64,000 nucleotides of DNA from Sycon ciliatum (taxonomy: Eukaryota; Porifera; Calcarea; Leucosolenida; Sycettidae), in contig NC_088645.1 of NCBI RefSeq assembly GCF_964019385.1, positions 7,435,527 through 7,499,526 of the forward strand, written 5' to 3'. The position numbers and the translations under genes were made by a program. Shown piece after piece: positions 30,012 through 41,053 of this stretch; positions within the stretch are counted from its first letter, which is position 1; every line of letters starts with the position of its first letter. Under the pieces are notes generated by a model. It searched no databases, was not told where the DNA came from, and was given only the letters and a program-made list of their open reading frames with translations.

Positions 30012-31112
30012 GATGGGTAAGAAGCGAGCTCAAGGCCGACCAGGCAGACCCAGGAAGAGAAAAGTTCATGGAAATCAATCGCTGAGAGCCGAATCGGAAG
30101 ATGAAGCTGCAGCATGTGCGCCAGAAAATCTTGACGATTCTCTGCCAAATTTCAACGATTATTTGCCTTCTTGTTCTAGTTCTGATGATGCTGAGACTTC
30201 TTCCAAGGATGACCTGAGCACAAGCGATTCGAGTTCAGGATCCAGTTCAGACTCGGACGATGACAATGAACTACCTCATGGATTCAGGCTCGTCGACTTG
30301 GTGTGCCTTCAAACTCTTTTGTTGGCTTGTGTGTTGCAAAATTTGTCATGGACCAGTCACTCTGAGTGAGCAGAAGTGGAAAGGGTTTGCATCCTGCCCG
30401 GAGCTGACCTGTCAACCCTGTGAAGCTCACACATCGCAGTATATGACAGACAAACATAAGCGTGTTTGGGATGTAAACCGACGAGCTGTGTTTGGCATGC
30501 GCTGGATCGGTCGCGGGCACTGAGCAATGCTGAAGTTGGGAGCTGCTTTGAATATACCTGTGCCCATGACCTTCTCCGCATACCAAGGACATGCCAGGGC
30601 TCTACACAAATCGGCCAAGGTTGTTGCTGAGAATAGCATGAGTGCGGCAGCGACACAAGTCTTGGACAATGCACCTGGAGATGTTATTATTGCCGACACT
30701 GCCGTTACGTATGACGGAACCTGGATGCGCAGAGGCTATGCATCGCTGTATGGTGTTTTGTGGCCATGGCATGGGGCACAGGAAAAGTCCTTGACGTTGA
30801 AGCTCTATCCCGATTCTGCCACCAGTGCGCCCATTTCAAGAACGAGCATGCAAATAAAGAGTTGACAAATGCTGAACTGCAGGACAAGCTGGACAACCAT
30901 GAATACCCGTAGGCAAATACACCGCCTCCACCAGTGTGCTGTTGGATGCCAAGAGAAGGTCAGGTGCAGCCAGAAAGCAGTTGGGGCACATCAAGCTGTC
31001 CAGGAAAAAGCGCAGGAGGTTGAGGAAGGGTGGACAGGATGCAGCAGAAGAGATAGAAGGCGCCCCCTGTGTGGCAGGTGGTCACTAATACATCATCATG
31101 CTGTGAAATGCT
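30012..31112 (+). pseudogene. Mutator-like transposase-domain gene, decayed, with AT-hook
   Basis: Starts MGKKRAQGRPGRPRKRKV (AT-hook), then a Ser/Asp/Glu-rich stretch and GFRLVDL. In other frames follow CKICHGPVTLSEQKW, NRRAVFGMRWIGRGH, IPVPMTFSAYQGHARALH, VIIADTAVTYDGTWMRRGY and GKVLDVEALSRFCHQCAHF, an ordered match to the Mutator-like transposase domain found in metazoan YqaJ-type proteins (DGTW, C..C zinc ligands). A basic C-terminal piece (KQLGHIKLSRKKRRRLRKG) follows after an apparent internal deletion. At least three frameshifts or stops break it, so it is a pseudogene. Confidence 0.65.
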
Positions 31113-31659
31113 GAGATTTGGAGTGCCTTTTTCTCCTATTTTAGGGCTGTTCCGCAGCTTCTAACCACGATTTCAGGATGCCAGTGCATGACACACCCCA
31201 CAATGTATATATATTCTGAACTCTGTGACATATTTGGCTAGGTGCTAAACCAATTGTTCCGTGCATTACTGCAAGTTTTATGATGTTTTACCTCATTGAA
31301 GGACGCGTTGTCAATGTGCGCGAATTTTTATATCTCTTGCTCTGGGTACTGTGTTTCTCCTTGTCAACAGATCAATCCTTTCTTTGGTTTAGCACCTCAA
31401 GTTATATAGTAGCAATTGTGTTTTGTAACTTGTTTTGTGTTTTCTTCATTTTGCGGCTAGAGCTCAGTATGCGTGATTTTTCGAAGAATTTCTAATTATT
31501 AATACATAGAGTGACCAGTTTGGTTCATTGGCATGTGCTAAGAGTGCGGTGTGATACGTTAGAAGAAAGCACAGAAAATGTTGTGCAATTCCAATGAGGG
31601 AGACTGAAGTTACGTCCCGTTTGCCGATGCCGGTCCGCGAAGGCATAGTCCCACCTTTT
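31113..31659. other. non-coding interval
   Basis: No gene or repeat structure is supported beyond AT-rich sequence. Confidence 0.35.
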
Positions 31660-33959
31660 TTAAGGTAGCAGCCGGGTCCTAAATTTCATATGGCATTCAA
31701 TTGACCGTAACTTTGGTGTCTCTCAATGGATTTGAGTGAAATTTGCACCACACACTCCTGCCAATATGCTGGCCCTCTGGACATGATTTAAAAGTTCTTG
31801 CGCCTCACTGACAGGCTTTACAGGCCGGACAAACCTCAAAATTCCGGCATAGTGCCACGGTTGGCGAGCCACCCAGGAGCCAAACAAATACATTTACAAT
31901 TTTTTCACATTTTCTAGCCAATTCTGTCCGTGCGCAGGATCAAAACCTAAAAAACGTCCAGAAGCAGCCATGGGTGGTGGGATAGGGCCCTTCAACGTGG
32001 CCCTGGAATCTGTCACAACTGAAGGTGTGGGCGTTCTGTCACAGACTCCCACAGACCCAAGTCAATTTTTGAATTTGTTTAGGTTCAGGGCGTGCTACGA
32101 GGTCGTACCTTAGATACAACATCCAGTGCTGGGACCTCCACAGCAAGCCATTTCCACAGCGCTTTAAACCGAATCCAGGATACCCTCCAAAATCGGCAAA
32201 GACTACCACTCACGTTCCACTACTACCTAGTACTGAGTCCTACCTGACTTCTTGACACGACTCAAACTTGCCAAAGTCACTAAATCAACATCAACTACAA
32301 TAATCAAGCCACATATCTGCAACGTCACGAGGGTGCTGGCAAAAGTCCTGCTGCACGGCGGCGGGCTTCGCCTGCCGCCGTGCAGCCCAATACGTGGTTT
32401 TTTAACGTGATTATTTGACCCAGAATCTGCGAAAACCAGGCTTAAGGTGAAATTTCACAAAATGACTTTTTCCCATTTTCAGCTTCTACTGGGCATGAGA
32501 GGTCAGGAAACAAAATATTACAGGTGTGTGTCGACTCATAGTGGTATTAAAAGTATCTCAAACACACCAGGGTATTGTGTTAAAAAATCCAAAAAAAACA
32601 CAAAATTGTTATCACAGGAAAGAAATGAAGAGAGATCCACCAGAGTGAAGGAAGAGACATGGATGATTTTTGTTTAGGTGACATGACAAGGTAGGCATGT
32701 GGGGGCAGGCCTGTTGTGGCCTTGGTGCTGCAGGCTGTAGCCGCCATGCACAGTTCTGCATGAATTTTGTTTGCTCCTCACTCAGCACATTCTGGGGCTG
32801 AATACATGTACTGGCATGCTCTGGCGCTACACACCACAAGGAAACCCGACTCCAGTCGAGATGGCACCTTTTGAAGGGTGAATCTAGTACAACTGTTCAG
32901 AAACCAGAAAGAACACGGCCTTTTAAACTGTTCCACTGTTCATAGTATGCGCATAGTGTGCTGGCGTCACGCGGCTGCAGTGTCTGCTTGGTGCTGACCA
33001 GCAAGTGAAATCTCGCGATTATCTCGGCACGCCGTACAATCCCTGGCAGCTGGCTGTCCAGCGAGGAAAGTTTCAAGTGGAGGCCTCTCGATCTGCTTGC
33101 TCATTCGCCTGGCATTCAGTAGCACTTCATCGCCAAGGACTTCAATTCAAAACAGTTTTCGCACTGCGCTTCAAGCCTTTTCCTCGTCAACTTGCTGCAA
33201 ACGTATGAGCTCTGCTGCGCGTGTTCCCTTTGCGTGAGGCCCAGAAACAGCTAGTATCTCCATACTTCGATTGGCTAGGATCAATGTCGTCCAGGTTCTC
33301 CTCGCTATCGCCATCACGACTCTAACTGGAGGCGATTTCTTCACCATTTTCCGCAAGCAGCAGCTAGCGCAGAAATTTCGCCATTCCTGAGTGAAGGAGA
33401 TGGAATCCGTTCGATCAGCTCAAAAACTCTTCGTTGTGACTAGAGGAGTAGCAGGGAATATTCTACCGGAAGCCCTTTGACTTCCCTGACTGCTGAAACC
33501 CTTCCTGCCATGACTGCTACTTCTTCAAACAAGCGAGATTCTCTTTGGTTCCATTTCACTGCACTCGAGCGTCCACGCGACACAACCTTTTACAAAACAT
33601 CATTTTTCTCAAAAAAATGATTTTCACCCTAAGACTGGTTTTCGCAGAAGTTGGGCCATTTGGACTTTTTTGGACTTGGAGCAAAATTCTGCACACTTTC
33701 GCGTGTTTCCATGATACAGCAAGTTGCGCACAGTCTGCTCACATGCAAATACAGTGCTGCCAACAAATGACAGCGTGCAACAAAAAAATCTTTCCCTGCA
33801 AGGGCACATTTTCGGCCATAACTCTTGAACGGCCGGTCAGATCGAGACAATATTTTCAGAGATTTTGCAGCTATTCATGCTCTCTCAATTGATGTACCAC
33901 TCGATATGAATTTACAAATTCGATTTTTCAGTGATTTTACGACCAGGCTGCCACTTTAA
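31660..33959. mobile_element. 2.3-kb TTAA-flanked DNA transposon, non-coding
   Basis: TTAA at 31660-31663 and 33956-33959 flanks inverted ends of about 20 bp (GGTAGCAGCCGGGTCCTAAA and, inverted, AGTGGCAGCCTGGTCGTAAA; four mismatches). TTAA duplication with such ends fits Kolobok or piggyBac-like elements. Internally a strong GC hairpin sits at 32350-32386 (GCTGCACGGCGGC arms). ORFs are short and unrecognised, so it is non-autonomous or decayed. Its right end recurs as a fragment at 57995-58190. Confidence 0.6.
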
Positions 33960-35820
33960 GCGTTTAAGCGTTTGGGTGAATGGAAACGTCATCGCACTAG
34001 TAGAAGCGATGCTTGGATGGTGTTTGCGGATGCGGGTTTGCTCTTTGTTTTTGTATTCCCTACATGGCTTGTAGTCCATCAGCCAAGAACTCAGAAGTCG
34101 TCAAATTCAAGCACCCTGTTGCACTTAGAAATCGAATACTTGATTTTGGCCTCAATGGGGAGGTTAGGTACCCTGTACACCGAATCCGCAAGTAAAAAGA
34201 GTAAACGACTTGCACGCTCTGCAGGGGGAAGCCGACAAAGTGACCATTTTTGGCATTTCATCGACAGCCATTGTTGTGACCTAAACCCAATCTCCAATCA
34301 GTGCCATGCGCGTTTCAGGAATGAACTTTCAGATTTTTGTGAATTACGGGAAAAATCTTGCAAATCGAGAAGATTTGCAGTGTAAACCATTGCAGTTTCC
34401 GTATTACACGTGTGCCTGGGTTCAAATTACAATAAAATTGTTGTTCGCCTAAAGTTGTAGAGTGTTGTTCCATTACACATCTCTTTCACTGTTCTATTTA
34501 ATTGAACATCCGAATACATACCTTCAGGAAGATTACAATGAGCTAGTATTGAACATCATCCACCTTCGGGTTTCCGAAGTGTGCACCCCGAGTCATGTCA
34601 AGCAGGTTTGAAGCGTAGTTTTTACTGTTTGGCAAAAGTGATCTACGCTTCCACCCTGAATGGAATCACCCCGGGAAGGTCCTGATCCCTGGAAAAATAA
34701 GGAACGTGGAGAGCTAAAAGTAAGGAATCTGCGGCGATGGATGTTGTACATCGAGTGAATGCCCTGCAGTTCTCTTCTCCATTACGACCAACTAGCAAAC
34801 GCCATGGCTCTGGATGCTGACAGCAAACAGTTGAAATAAAGGCAAGGCTGCTTTGAACATGTTGCAACCATGTAGTAGTACAGTTACAGTTGTACTACTT
34901 CGAAGTACTATCTACCACACTCGAGATCACCCAAAGAATAAAGCGATTGAATTCAAAATCAAAAAAATTGTTGGGGATCGTCTGAAGCATATTCAAGCGA
35001 GGTACAGTCGGGCTTGATGACTGACCAAAGCCCTCGGGCTGGTCCCTTGGGCTTTGATCAGCCATCAATCCCTCTGTACCTCGCTTGATTATCTTCTTCA
35101 TACCATTGTAGTTGCAAACAAGTAACTACAACAATTGCAGTACAATAGTCATGTAGTTTTTTGAATTAGTTATTTGAAAATGGTTAGCATCTTCATCTTC
35201 TTCCCGGTGCGCATGTACACATATTTTTTGAATCTGTACGTGCTCCAAGCCAACTCACCTCTGCTCAAATCGACGGCGATTTATTTCGCGATTTTAGGTC
35301 GATCGCCACGGAAAACCACACCAAACGTTGACAAAACTCCACGTTTTTCACTGAAGACGCATTGGATGTCCTGATAAAACGGATGGAAAACCTCGTAATG
35401 GCTGATGAAGAAGAAGAAATTTGTCGAACTTCCAAGGCGCACTGCAAAAGGAGTGCAAGAGTTTCGCCAGGGAAAGTAGGCAGGTTGGATTCAGTGATGC
35501 TTTTGCTGTCGATTGATGTCAGTTCCAGGTGTTCGATTTGTAAGTGCAACAGGGGACTCACTTTAGCACCACTGGCTGATGGACTATTGATTCCTTTCTA
35601 TCATTTTCGGATTGGATTTTCCTATTTAATTGATTTGACTTTTCCTCCTTACTTGAATAGATTTGTCACCATTGCCTTCCTGGCTTGCGCTTTTCAGTTT
35701 CTTCATTCCGACACCCGGTTTGTTTTCAAATAAAGGCGAAGTTCAGTAGTAATAGCAGTAGTAGTAGTATGTATGTATTATTTCCTACGGCAATCCCACA
35801 CTAATACGGTGACGTTTAGC
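33960..35820. repeat. fold-back region with nested inverted repeats
   Basis: 34112-34200 (CTGTTGCACTTA.AAATCGAA) recurs inverted at 35465-35560, and a tighter hairpin lies at 34993-35088 (TCAAGCGAGGTACAG arms of about 40 bp, with CAAAGCCC/GGGCTTTG). 34005-34050 (GCTTGGATGGTGTTTGCG) also matches 50790 and 60237. Frames such as 35362-35733 have no recognisable motif. It is probably a fold-back transposon relic. Confidence 0.45.
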
Positions 35821-36027
35821 TGGCAGTGGATTATAAAGACTCGCTGAAAGGAGATGAAGCACGTGGGCAACTTGTGACACGTTCTCTTGAGCCTAACGCG
35901 CAACATTCGAAGCTGGTGGTGCTTTTTAACACAGGATCAAGCCTGGATTGTCACGCATGAAAGAAAGTTTCGTCCATTCAATTCTGATTTATCCCGTGTA
36001 GTTCAAGATTCATTCAGGTTTTGTAAA
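35790..36027 (+). promoter_or_regulatory. H1 promoter with TATA box
   Basis: TATAAA at 35832-35837 follows CACTAATACGGTGACGTTTAGCTGGCAGTGG, nearly identical at H2 and H3. Downstream TCGCTGAAAGG and the leader GCCTAACGCGCAACATTC are conserved. A short uORF starts at the ATG about 35957 (MKESFVHS). Confidence 0.65.
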
Positions 36028-36744
36028 ATGTCCAGTGAAAGCCAAGAGGCTGTGCCCAAGAAGGAGGCAAAGCTTGGCTTGCGCACGAAGGTAGCGGCTT
36101 TGAGGGCAAAGAAAGCAAGTATGGAGCGTCAGCGAGAAGAAGAAAGTGAAACCAAGGAGTGTGTGCCCAAGAAGGAGGCAACGCTCAAATTGCGCGAGAA
36201 GGCAGCGACTTTAGTGGCAGAGAAAGCTAGTAGCGAGCCTTGCCGAGAAGAAGGTGATAAGACAATATCAAGTGAAACCAAGGAGAGTCTGCCCAAGGAG
36301 AAGTCGAAGCTCGACTTGCCCGCTAAGGCAGCGACGTTGGGGGCAGAGAAAGCAAGTAGCGAGCGTGGGCAAGAAGAAGACGATGTTACAATATATATTG
36401 AAATGCTTGAAGAGCTCAACCTTCGCGCTACGGCAGCAGCTAGCGAGCGTCAGCGAGAAGAAGGTGATCGTCAGAGGGCCTGCATAGCTGCCAGGGAGCC
36501 CTACAAAGTCCAATTTCAGACAAACGCCGATAGCTCGACTGATCTAGATCGTCCGTATGGTGCCCTTAAAGTTACGAAAAGTGCCCTTCCACTCCAGTCC
36601 AGTCTTCCACTGGACCCACGGGTATGGTGGGAGTTGTCACAACATCGAACTCTGGACCCTGCGTACCTGAGGACTACGCGCGAAGGACGGGTACGCATCA
36701 ATAAGATGAAGAGAGATGCGGCGAAGAGACGACAACTTGAGTAA
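36028..36744 (+). CDS. gene H1: charged-repeat protein with conserved C-terminal domain
   Basis: From ATG 36028 (aligned with H2 and H3, MSSESQ) the protein has 238 residues; the frame opens earlier at 35887 but that part is not conserved. The N-terminal half has three copies of a unit of about 40 residues (PKKEAKLGLRTKVAALRAKK, then ERQREE), Lys/Glu/Ala-rich and probably helical or coiled coil. A C-terminal domain of about 85 residues follows: EPYKVQFQTNADSSTD, DRPYGALKV, LPLDPRVWWELSQHRTL, AYLRTTREGRVRINKMKRD and a basic end. H2 and H3 have two repeats, so copy number varies while the C-terminal domain is kept. No known family was recognised. It has a TATA promoter, no intron, and AATAAA at 36819. 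Confidence 0.7.
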   Translation: MSSESQEAVPKKEAKLGLRTKVAALRAKKASMERQREEESETKECVPKKEATLKLREKAATLVAEKASSEPCREEGDKTISSETKESLPKEKSKLDLPAKAATLGAEKASSERGQEEDDVTIYIEMLEELNLRATAAASERQREEGDRQRACIAAREPYKVQFQTNADSSTDLDRPYGALKVTKSALPLQSSLPLDPRVWWELSQHRTLDPAYLRTTREGRVRINKMKRDAAKRRQLE

Positions 36745-37170
36745 TTATCGTAGTAAGGAGGACGAAGCCATTATTGACGGTTGGCATGAGACAATTTTTT
36801 TTGTATACGCACCTTTTAAATAAAAATTATTTCGCGTTCAATTACTGTATACTTTTAGTGTAAGCTATTATAAATTTATAATATTGCCTCTTGTCTTGGA
36901 AAGCTACATGGACTTCAGAGTAGTTCTCTCGTAGCCCCTTCTACTATGATCACATAAATATTATGATCAATCAGGTGAGACGAAGAGAGAGGGCTACTAC
37001 TTCTACCAAGGTCGTAGGCGGATGAATGTAAGGCGCCACAACAATGTTTACATTAAATTTAAATTTTCGATAATATTACTTTCTTACGTACCGGTAGCCT
37101 GTTGATAGTAGTAATACGTCACGTGACAAAGCCTCGAATCACTCTTGTGTACGTAACGGTAGATATTATT
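36745..37170 (+). promoter_or_regulatory. H1 3' region with poly(A) signal and conserved downstream block
   Basis: AATAAA at 36819-36824. Beyond it CTTCTACTATGATCA, then CAG|GTGAGA at 36974/36975 and TTCTACCAAGGTCGTAGGCGG are shared with H2 and H3 (CAG|GTAAGA there). The donor-like site is conserved, but no acceptor or partner exon was identified. Confidence 0.45.
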
Positions 37171-37430
37171 AATTTTTTTGTTGCGTCAGGGTAAACTATT
37201 CACCCAGGATAACTGTTGTGTTCTGTTTGAGAACAGAGATCGAATGGCGTTCACATTGTAAGATTCTAGGTATCAATGAAAATAAATTGCCCAATTTGTT
37301 TTGCAGTACCGTTTGACAGTTTGAGGTACCTGTACGTGTACAGGTTGACTGTCATCATAGTTTTACGGTCAGTAGGATGCCGGCGTATGTAGACGTGTGT
37401 GTATTAGAAGTCGTAGGAAAAAAATATTTA
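37171..37430 (+). promoter_or_regulatory. displaced distal upstream region of gene F
   Basis: GGGTAAACTATTCACCCAGG through GTATGTAGACGTGTGTGTAT aligns with 20265-20635 upstream of gene E. In E it is continuous with the promoter. Here 3.6 kb of repeats and LINE separate it from the rest, which resumes at 41054. Confidence 0.65.
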
Positions 37431-37777
37431 TTTTATTTATTTAAAACTCGCTACGGAGATGTGTTGAAGCTGGGTGTCAGGACGTCGAATGTCTCAGTTT
37501 TGTGCCTAGTTGTTGCACTTTCTGACTGTATATAGTATCTAGTTACAGTGGTGGAGAGTTACTCTTAACTCGTTTCCATATGTCCTTTTCCTTTCTACTT
37601 TTATTTATTTATTTATTTATTTATTTCACCTTCCCGTGGCCAGAGAATATAGGCCAATATGGAGGGAGGGGGGCGGTAGCCAGCCATGGCAGTAAACAAA
37701 AACAAAGCAAAAATAAATAAATATTACACATTACTGGAGGCAAAGAGAAACAAATGTGGATGAAGAACTAGCAGTTA

Positions 37778-40030
37778 TTAGAACACGAGCTTCATGTTGG
37801 CCTTGAAATCCTTTAGCGTACAAGACGATTTTACTGATAGAGGCAGGGCCAGCCAGAGAGAATAGGCAGCAAAAAACGGAGATCTGGTATAAGCTGAGGT
37901 TCGGGCTTTAGGTAAAGTGCAGGGATTGCGCGTAGGACGAGTGGGAAGAAACCAGTTATATTTACGCAAGTGTGGCGGGGCTTTGTCAAGACGAATAGAA
38001 TGAACAACAATACACAGTTTTCGATCCGCTTGACTAGAGATAGGGAAGGTGTTAAACATATCATACAGCTCGGCAGAAGGAAAGTATGATGGTTTGCGGA
38101 AAAGGACTTTGAGTATCCTCTTATTGTGGACTTCCAGGGTACTCATTAACGATTTACTAAGTAGGGATGACCAGGCGGTTGAGCAATAGAGAAAAATGGG
38201 GAGAATATAGCAATGATAAAAAAGGCGAATGCATTCAAGCGGTAGGTGGGAGCAGTGAGACACGAGGTAGCCAACAGCTTTACTGACTGTGCTACAGATA
38301 TAGTCGACATGTCTACTAAACGATAAGTCTGAGTCAATGACCAAACCAAGATGTTTGTGTTGTTTTACCACTGTGAGGTCTGTGAGGGATCCGGGAAGAG
38401 TGAATGCATAGGTTGGCTCTGAGTTCGGCAGGAATAATATCTCAGTCTTGGCGATATTAAGTCTTAGTCTCCAGGTAGTCATCCACTGATGGACTTCGTT
38501 GATACCGCGCTGGAGACTGTCTCGCAGCCTGTCTAGACACTCATTGAACCGGAGCAGTGCAGTATCGTCAGCAAATAAGGACACACCTTCAACATGACTG
38601 GGAATATTTATATACACTAGGAAAAGGAGGGGCCCTAGGATGGATCCCTGGGGCACTCCGGACAGAACAGGTGAAGCATCTGAGAGAGTTCCACCTACAA
38701 AGACAACTTGCGTTCTGTCGGATAGGTAGTCTGTAATCCACTCCAGCGCTGAGTCACACACACCGAAAACTTTGGAAAGTTTAGCAAGTAATGCACGGTG
38801 CCACACGGTGTCGAAAGCTTTCTCGAGGTCGAAAAAGCACATGGCAACTTTCCGCCCCATATGACGATGGTCGGCAATGTTTTGGATCAGCTTGGTGAGC
38901 TGTAGAGCGGTCGAGTCACCACGACGAAACCCAGATTGCGCGGGATCCAGAGCAGAAGAAATATGATTATACAATTGATTGAAGAAGAGCCGTTCGCAAA
39001 GTTTGGAAATACAGGACAGGAGGGAAATTGGGCGATAGTTACTAGCTTGAGATTTGCTGCCTTTGCACTTGTAAATAGGCACACTTTTAGCCAGTTTCCA
39101 GTCAGTAGGGAACTTGCCTGTGGTAAAGGAGAGGTTAAATAGGCGGCTAAGTGGAAAAGAAATCGCAGGAGCTAGCTTCTTTATCATATTGTTCGTGATA
39201 CCGACTAGCCCTGGCGCTTTCCCAGATTTCAGGTTTGAGATGGCTTTACGAACATCTGCTGTAGTGATATGAACGCGGGTGAATTGGCGAGTAGGACGAG
39301 TGTCATATTGGAGAGGGGGTATTACTAAACGTGGGTCATCAGGCACCGCGACAGAGGTAAACTGCTTGTTGATGATGGTTGCTTTTTGGAAGCTGTCGGA
39401 CACCAGCAGCCCATCAGGGCTTGCAATGTCAGGGATGCCAGGTTTTACTTTGTGCGATCGCTGACTGCGGACAAACTGGTGAAGCGTAGTGCTGCCTGAG
39501 ATAAGTGTTGTTTTGATTGAACGAATGTACTGGCGGTGGCACCAGCGGGAGAGATGTCTCACCTGGTTCCGCTGTGCCTTATATGCTGATAGGTTGTAGT
39601 CCGTAGGGAATTTCTTGGAGAGGCTGAATAGGTCACGCTTCAACTTGATAGCCTTGCGTAGTTCAGTGGAAACCCATGGATGATATTTGCGTGTAGACCC
39701 TGGGGTTGAGGGAGTTCGATTTGGTTTGCGGGAGCTATGAAGGGGAACATACTTGGACAGCACAGTCTGCAGGACACTGTGCAGGTTACTAAGTGCACTG
39801 TCCACGTCTGAGGATATTAATGAGTTCCAAGGTACTGAGTCTAAGTCTGCATTGACCGCCTCCCACACAGCAGGTGTGACGTGTCGGAGATCAAAAGACA
39901 TAGGGTTAGGCTCCTGAGCTTGAGACGTTATTTCGCGGGGAGACTGAGGCAGGGGGATGTCAGTACACAATGGCATGGTCTGAGGCGCCCAGAGGGCAGT
40001 CAGTTTCGACGCAAGACGAGAGATTGGCAC
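37778..40030 (-). CDS. LINE reverse transcriptase
   Basis: A 750-residue frame. RT motifs in order: [51 protein letters not shown] (catalytic Asp), [26 protein letters not shown] (catalytic pair), LGLVIDSDLSFSRH and a C-terminal WLALPLSVK block. The first methionine is not the true start; the frame continues from the endonuclease across two frameshifts. It is otherwise uninterrupted, unlike its relative at 17157-18762. Confidence 0.85.
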   Translation of the reverse strand: MPISRLASKLTALWAPQTMPLCTDIPLPQSPREITSQAQEPNPMSFDLRHVTPAVWEAVNADLDSVPWNSLISSDVDSALSNLHSVLQTVLSKYVPLHSSRKPNRTPSTPGSTRKYHPWVSTELRKAIKLKRDLFSLSKKFPTDYNLSAYKAQRNQVRHLSRWCHRQYIRSIKTTLISGSTTLHQFVRSQRSHKVKPGIPDIASPDGLLVSDSFQKATIINKQFTSVAVPDDPRLVIPPLQYDTRPTRQFTRVHITTADVRKAISNLKSGKAPGLVGITNNMIKKLAPAISFPLSRLFNLSFTTGKFPTDWKLAKSVPIYKCKGSKSQASNYRPISLLSCISKLCERLFFNQLYNHISSALDPAQSGFRRGDSTALQLTKLIQNIADHRHMGRKVAMCFFDLEKAFDTVWHRALLAKLSKVFGVCDSALEWITDYLSDRTQVVFVGGTLSDASPVLSGVPQGSILGPLLFLVYINIPSHVEGVSLFADDTALLRFNECLDRLRDSLQRGINEVHQWMTTWRLRLNIAKTEILFLPNSEPTYAFTLPGSLTDLTVVKQHKHLGLVIDSDLSFSRHVDYICSTVSKAVGYLVSHCSHLPLECIRLFYHCYILPIFLYCSTAWSSLLSKSLMSTLEVHNKRILKVLFRKPSYFPSAELYDMFNTFPISSQADRKLCIVVHSIRLDKAPPHLRKYNWFLPTRPTRNPCTLPKARTSAYTRSPFFAAYSLWLALPLSVKSSCTLKDFKANMKLVF

Positions 40031-40057
40031 GGTTACTAAATACCAAATCCAAGCTGC

Positions 40058-40777
40058 TTAGCAGGCTTGGACACCAGAGTGTGACGTGTATGTACATGTG
40101 TTGACGAGTTGGTGAAGACCAAATGGACTGAGCGTGCGATACAATTCAGCACGGGCAGTATTGGTGGAATCTGTCGAACACCATGACGTGTGCTTGCTGT
40201 TAAAATCACCTGTCAAGATAACGTGAGAAGATGAAAAAGGAACAGTAATGAGTACGTCTTCGAGAGTCTGGCAGTACCTTGCTATATCTGTTGGCTTAGC
40301 AGAAGGTGGACGATAACTGCAGCAGAGGAGGATCGGCTCAGCTGCAGCCGGATACGGCTGGAGTTGAACCCAAACGGCTTCGCACCCATCGCGAGCTAGA
40401 TCGGGACGCATGGCAACAGACTTAAACTTATTCTGTCGAACAAGGATAGAGACACCACCATAACCTCTTGCACTTGTCGCGGACTTATTCTCTGCAGGGG
40501 GCCTGTCCCTCCGGAAGGTGTCATAACGCGTACTTGTAATATTAAGTGCAATATTCGGGTCGAGCCAGGTTTCAGTTAGGCAGATTATGTCAGGCTGCCA
40601 CTCTTCAGCAACAATAGTAAGCTCTGTACACTTATTTACTACAGAACGACAGTTTGTTGATAGGAGTGTGAGCTGGGGTGGTGTAGAATGCTGGTGAGTG
40701 GGAAGGGAGTGTCTGGTAGGAAAGAATGGGTGTGCGTGTGGGTTCAGTGAGGAAGGTGGGTGTGGGTCCAATTGCAT
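40058..40777 (-). CDS. LINE apurinic-like (EEP) endonuclease
   Basis: The frame has LTLLSTNCRSVVNK, DIICLTETWLD (catalytic Glu), GYGGVSILVR, CCSYRPPS and LTGDFNSKHTSW (catalytic Asp/Asn), the ordered motifs of EEP endonucleases in CR1/L2-type elements. The terminal SDH motif lies a little downstream in another frame (GASDHAIVY), so a frameshift near 40070 cuts the domain. It nicks target DNA to prime reverse transcription in intact relatives. Confidence 0.8.
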   Translation of the reverse strand: MQLDPHPPSSLNPHAHPFFPTRHSLPTHQHSTPPQLTLLSTNCRSVVNKCTELTIVAEEWQPDIICLTETWLDPNIALNITSTRYDTFRRDRPPAENKSATSARGYGGVSILVRQNKFKSVAMRPDLARDGCEAVWVQLQPYPAAAEPILLCCSYRPPSAKPTDIARYCQTLEDVLITVPFSSSHVILTGDFNSKHTSWCSTDSTNTARAELYRTLSPFGLHQLVNTCTYTSHSGVQAC

Positions 40778-40834
40778 GGTTTAGTTACTTGCAGACTGAT
40801 CCAAGGTTGTGCTGTCATATTATACATTACATCG

Positions 40835-41015
40835 TTATGCAGAGCTCACTGACTTGTCAGTTCGAGCACTCTGGCAAGGTACGTTCGGGCCCGGTTTAAA
40901 TCTGGCTTTGGAAAATATATTTTTCATTGCTACCAGATTCGGCCTCATTTCCTCTGTGCTGCGCTGACGAGTCCACAAAGGACGAAACAGTTCTGGCCGC
41001 AGATTGAGTATTATA
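40835..41015 (+). mobile_element. retrozyme-like repeat, copy 1
   Basis: CTCACTGACTTGTCAGTT, GCACTCTGGCAAGGTACGTT and TCGGCCTCATTTCCTCTG recur in the same order on minus at 56985-57170, each followed by a hammerhead. A small non-coding repeat with a type I hammerhead fits metazoan retrozymes. Only a partial unit is visible. Confidence 0.55.
40959..41002 (+). ncRNA. hammerhead ribozyme, one core mutation
   Basis: CTGCG, CTGACGA (allowed CTGANGA), stem II GTCC/GGAC with loop ACAAA, GAA, stem III ACAG-TT-CTGG, cleavage base C, CGCAG pairing with CTGCG. U16.1 is G here, breaking the A15.1-U16.1 pair, so cleavage is probably impaired. It differs from the minus copy at 57006-57051 by paired changes in stem II (GTCC/GGAC versus GTTC/GAAC). 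Confidence 0.65.
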
Positions 41016-41053
41016 CATCACACACACTTGAGAGGAATCAAAAGCGTTTCTGC

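Larger units (their letters stand above)
37600..40830 (-). mobile_element. CR1/L2-like LINE, nearly full length
   Basis: Reading on minus: ORF with endonuclease, then RT, then a 3' tail GGCCACGGGAAGGTGAAATAAA and (AAAT)n at 37600-37630. It lies inside the gene F upstream region. Only frameshifts between endonuclease and RT spoil the coding, so the insertion is fairly young. Confidence 0.75.

Noticed and set aside
35887-36027. N-terminal extension of H1
   Set aside because: The extension is not open in H2 and H3, whose sequences align only from the ATG equivalent to 36028.
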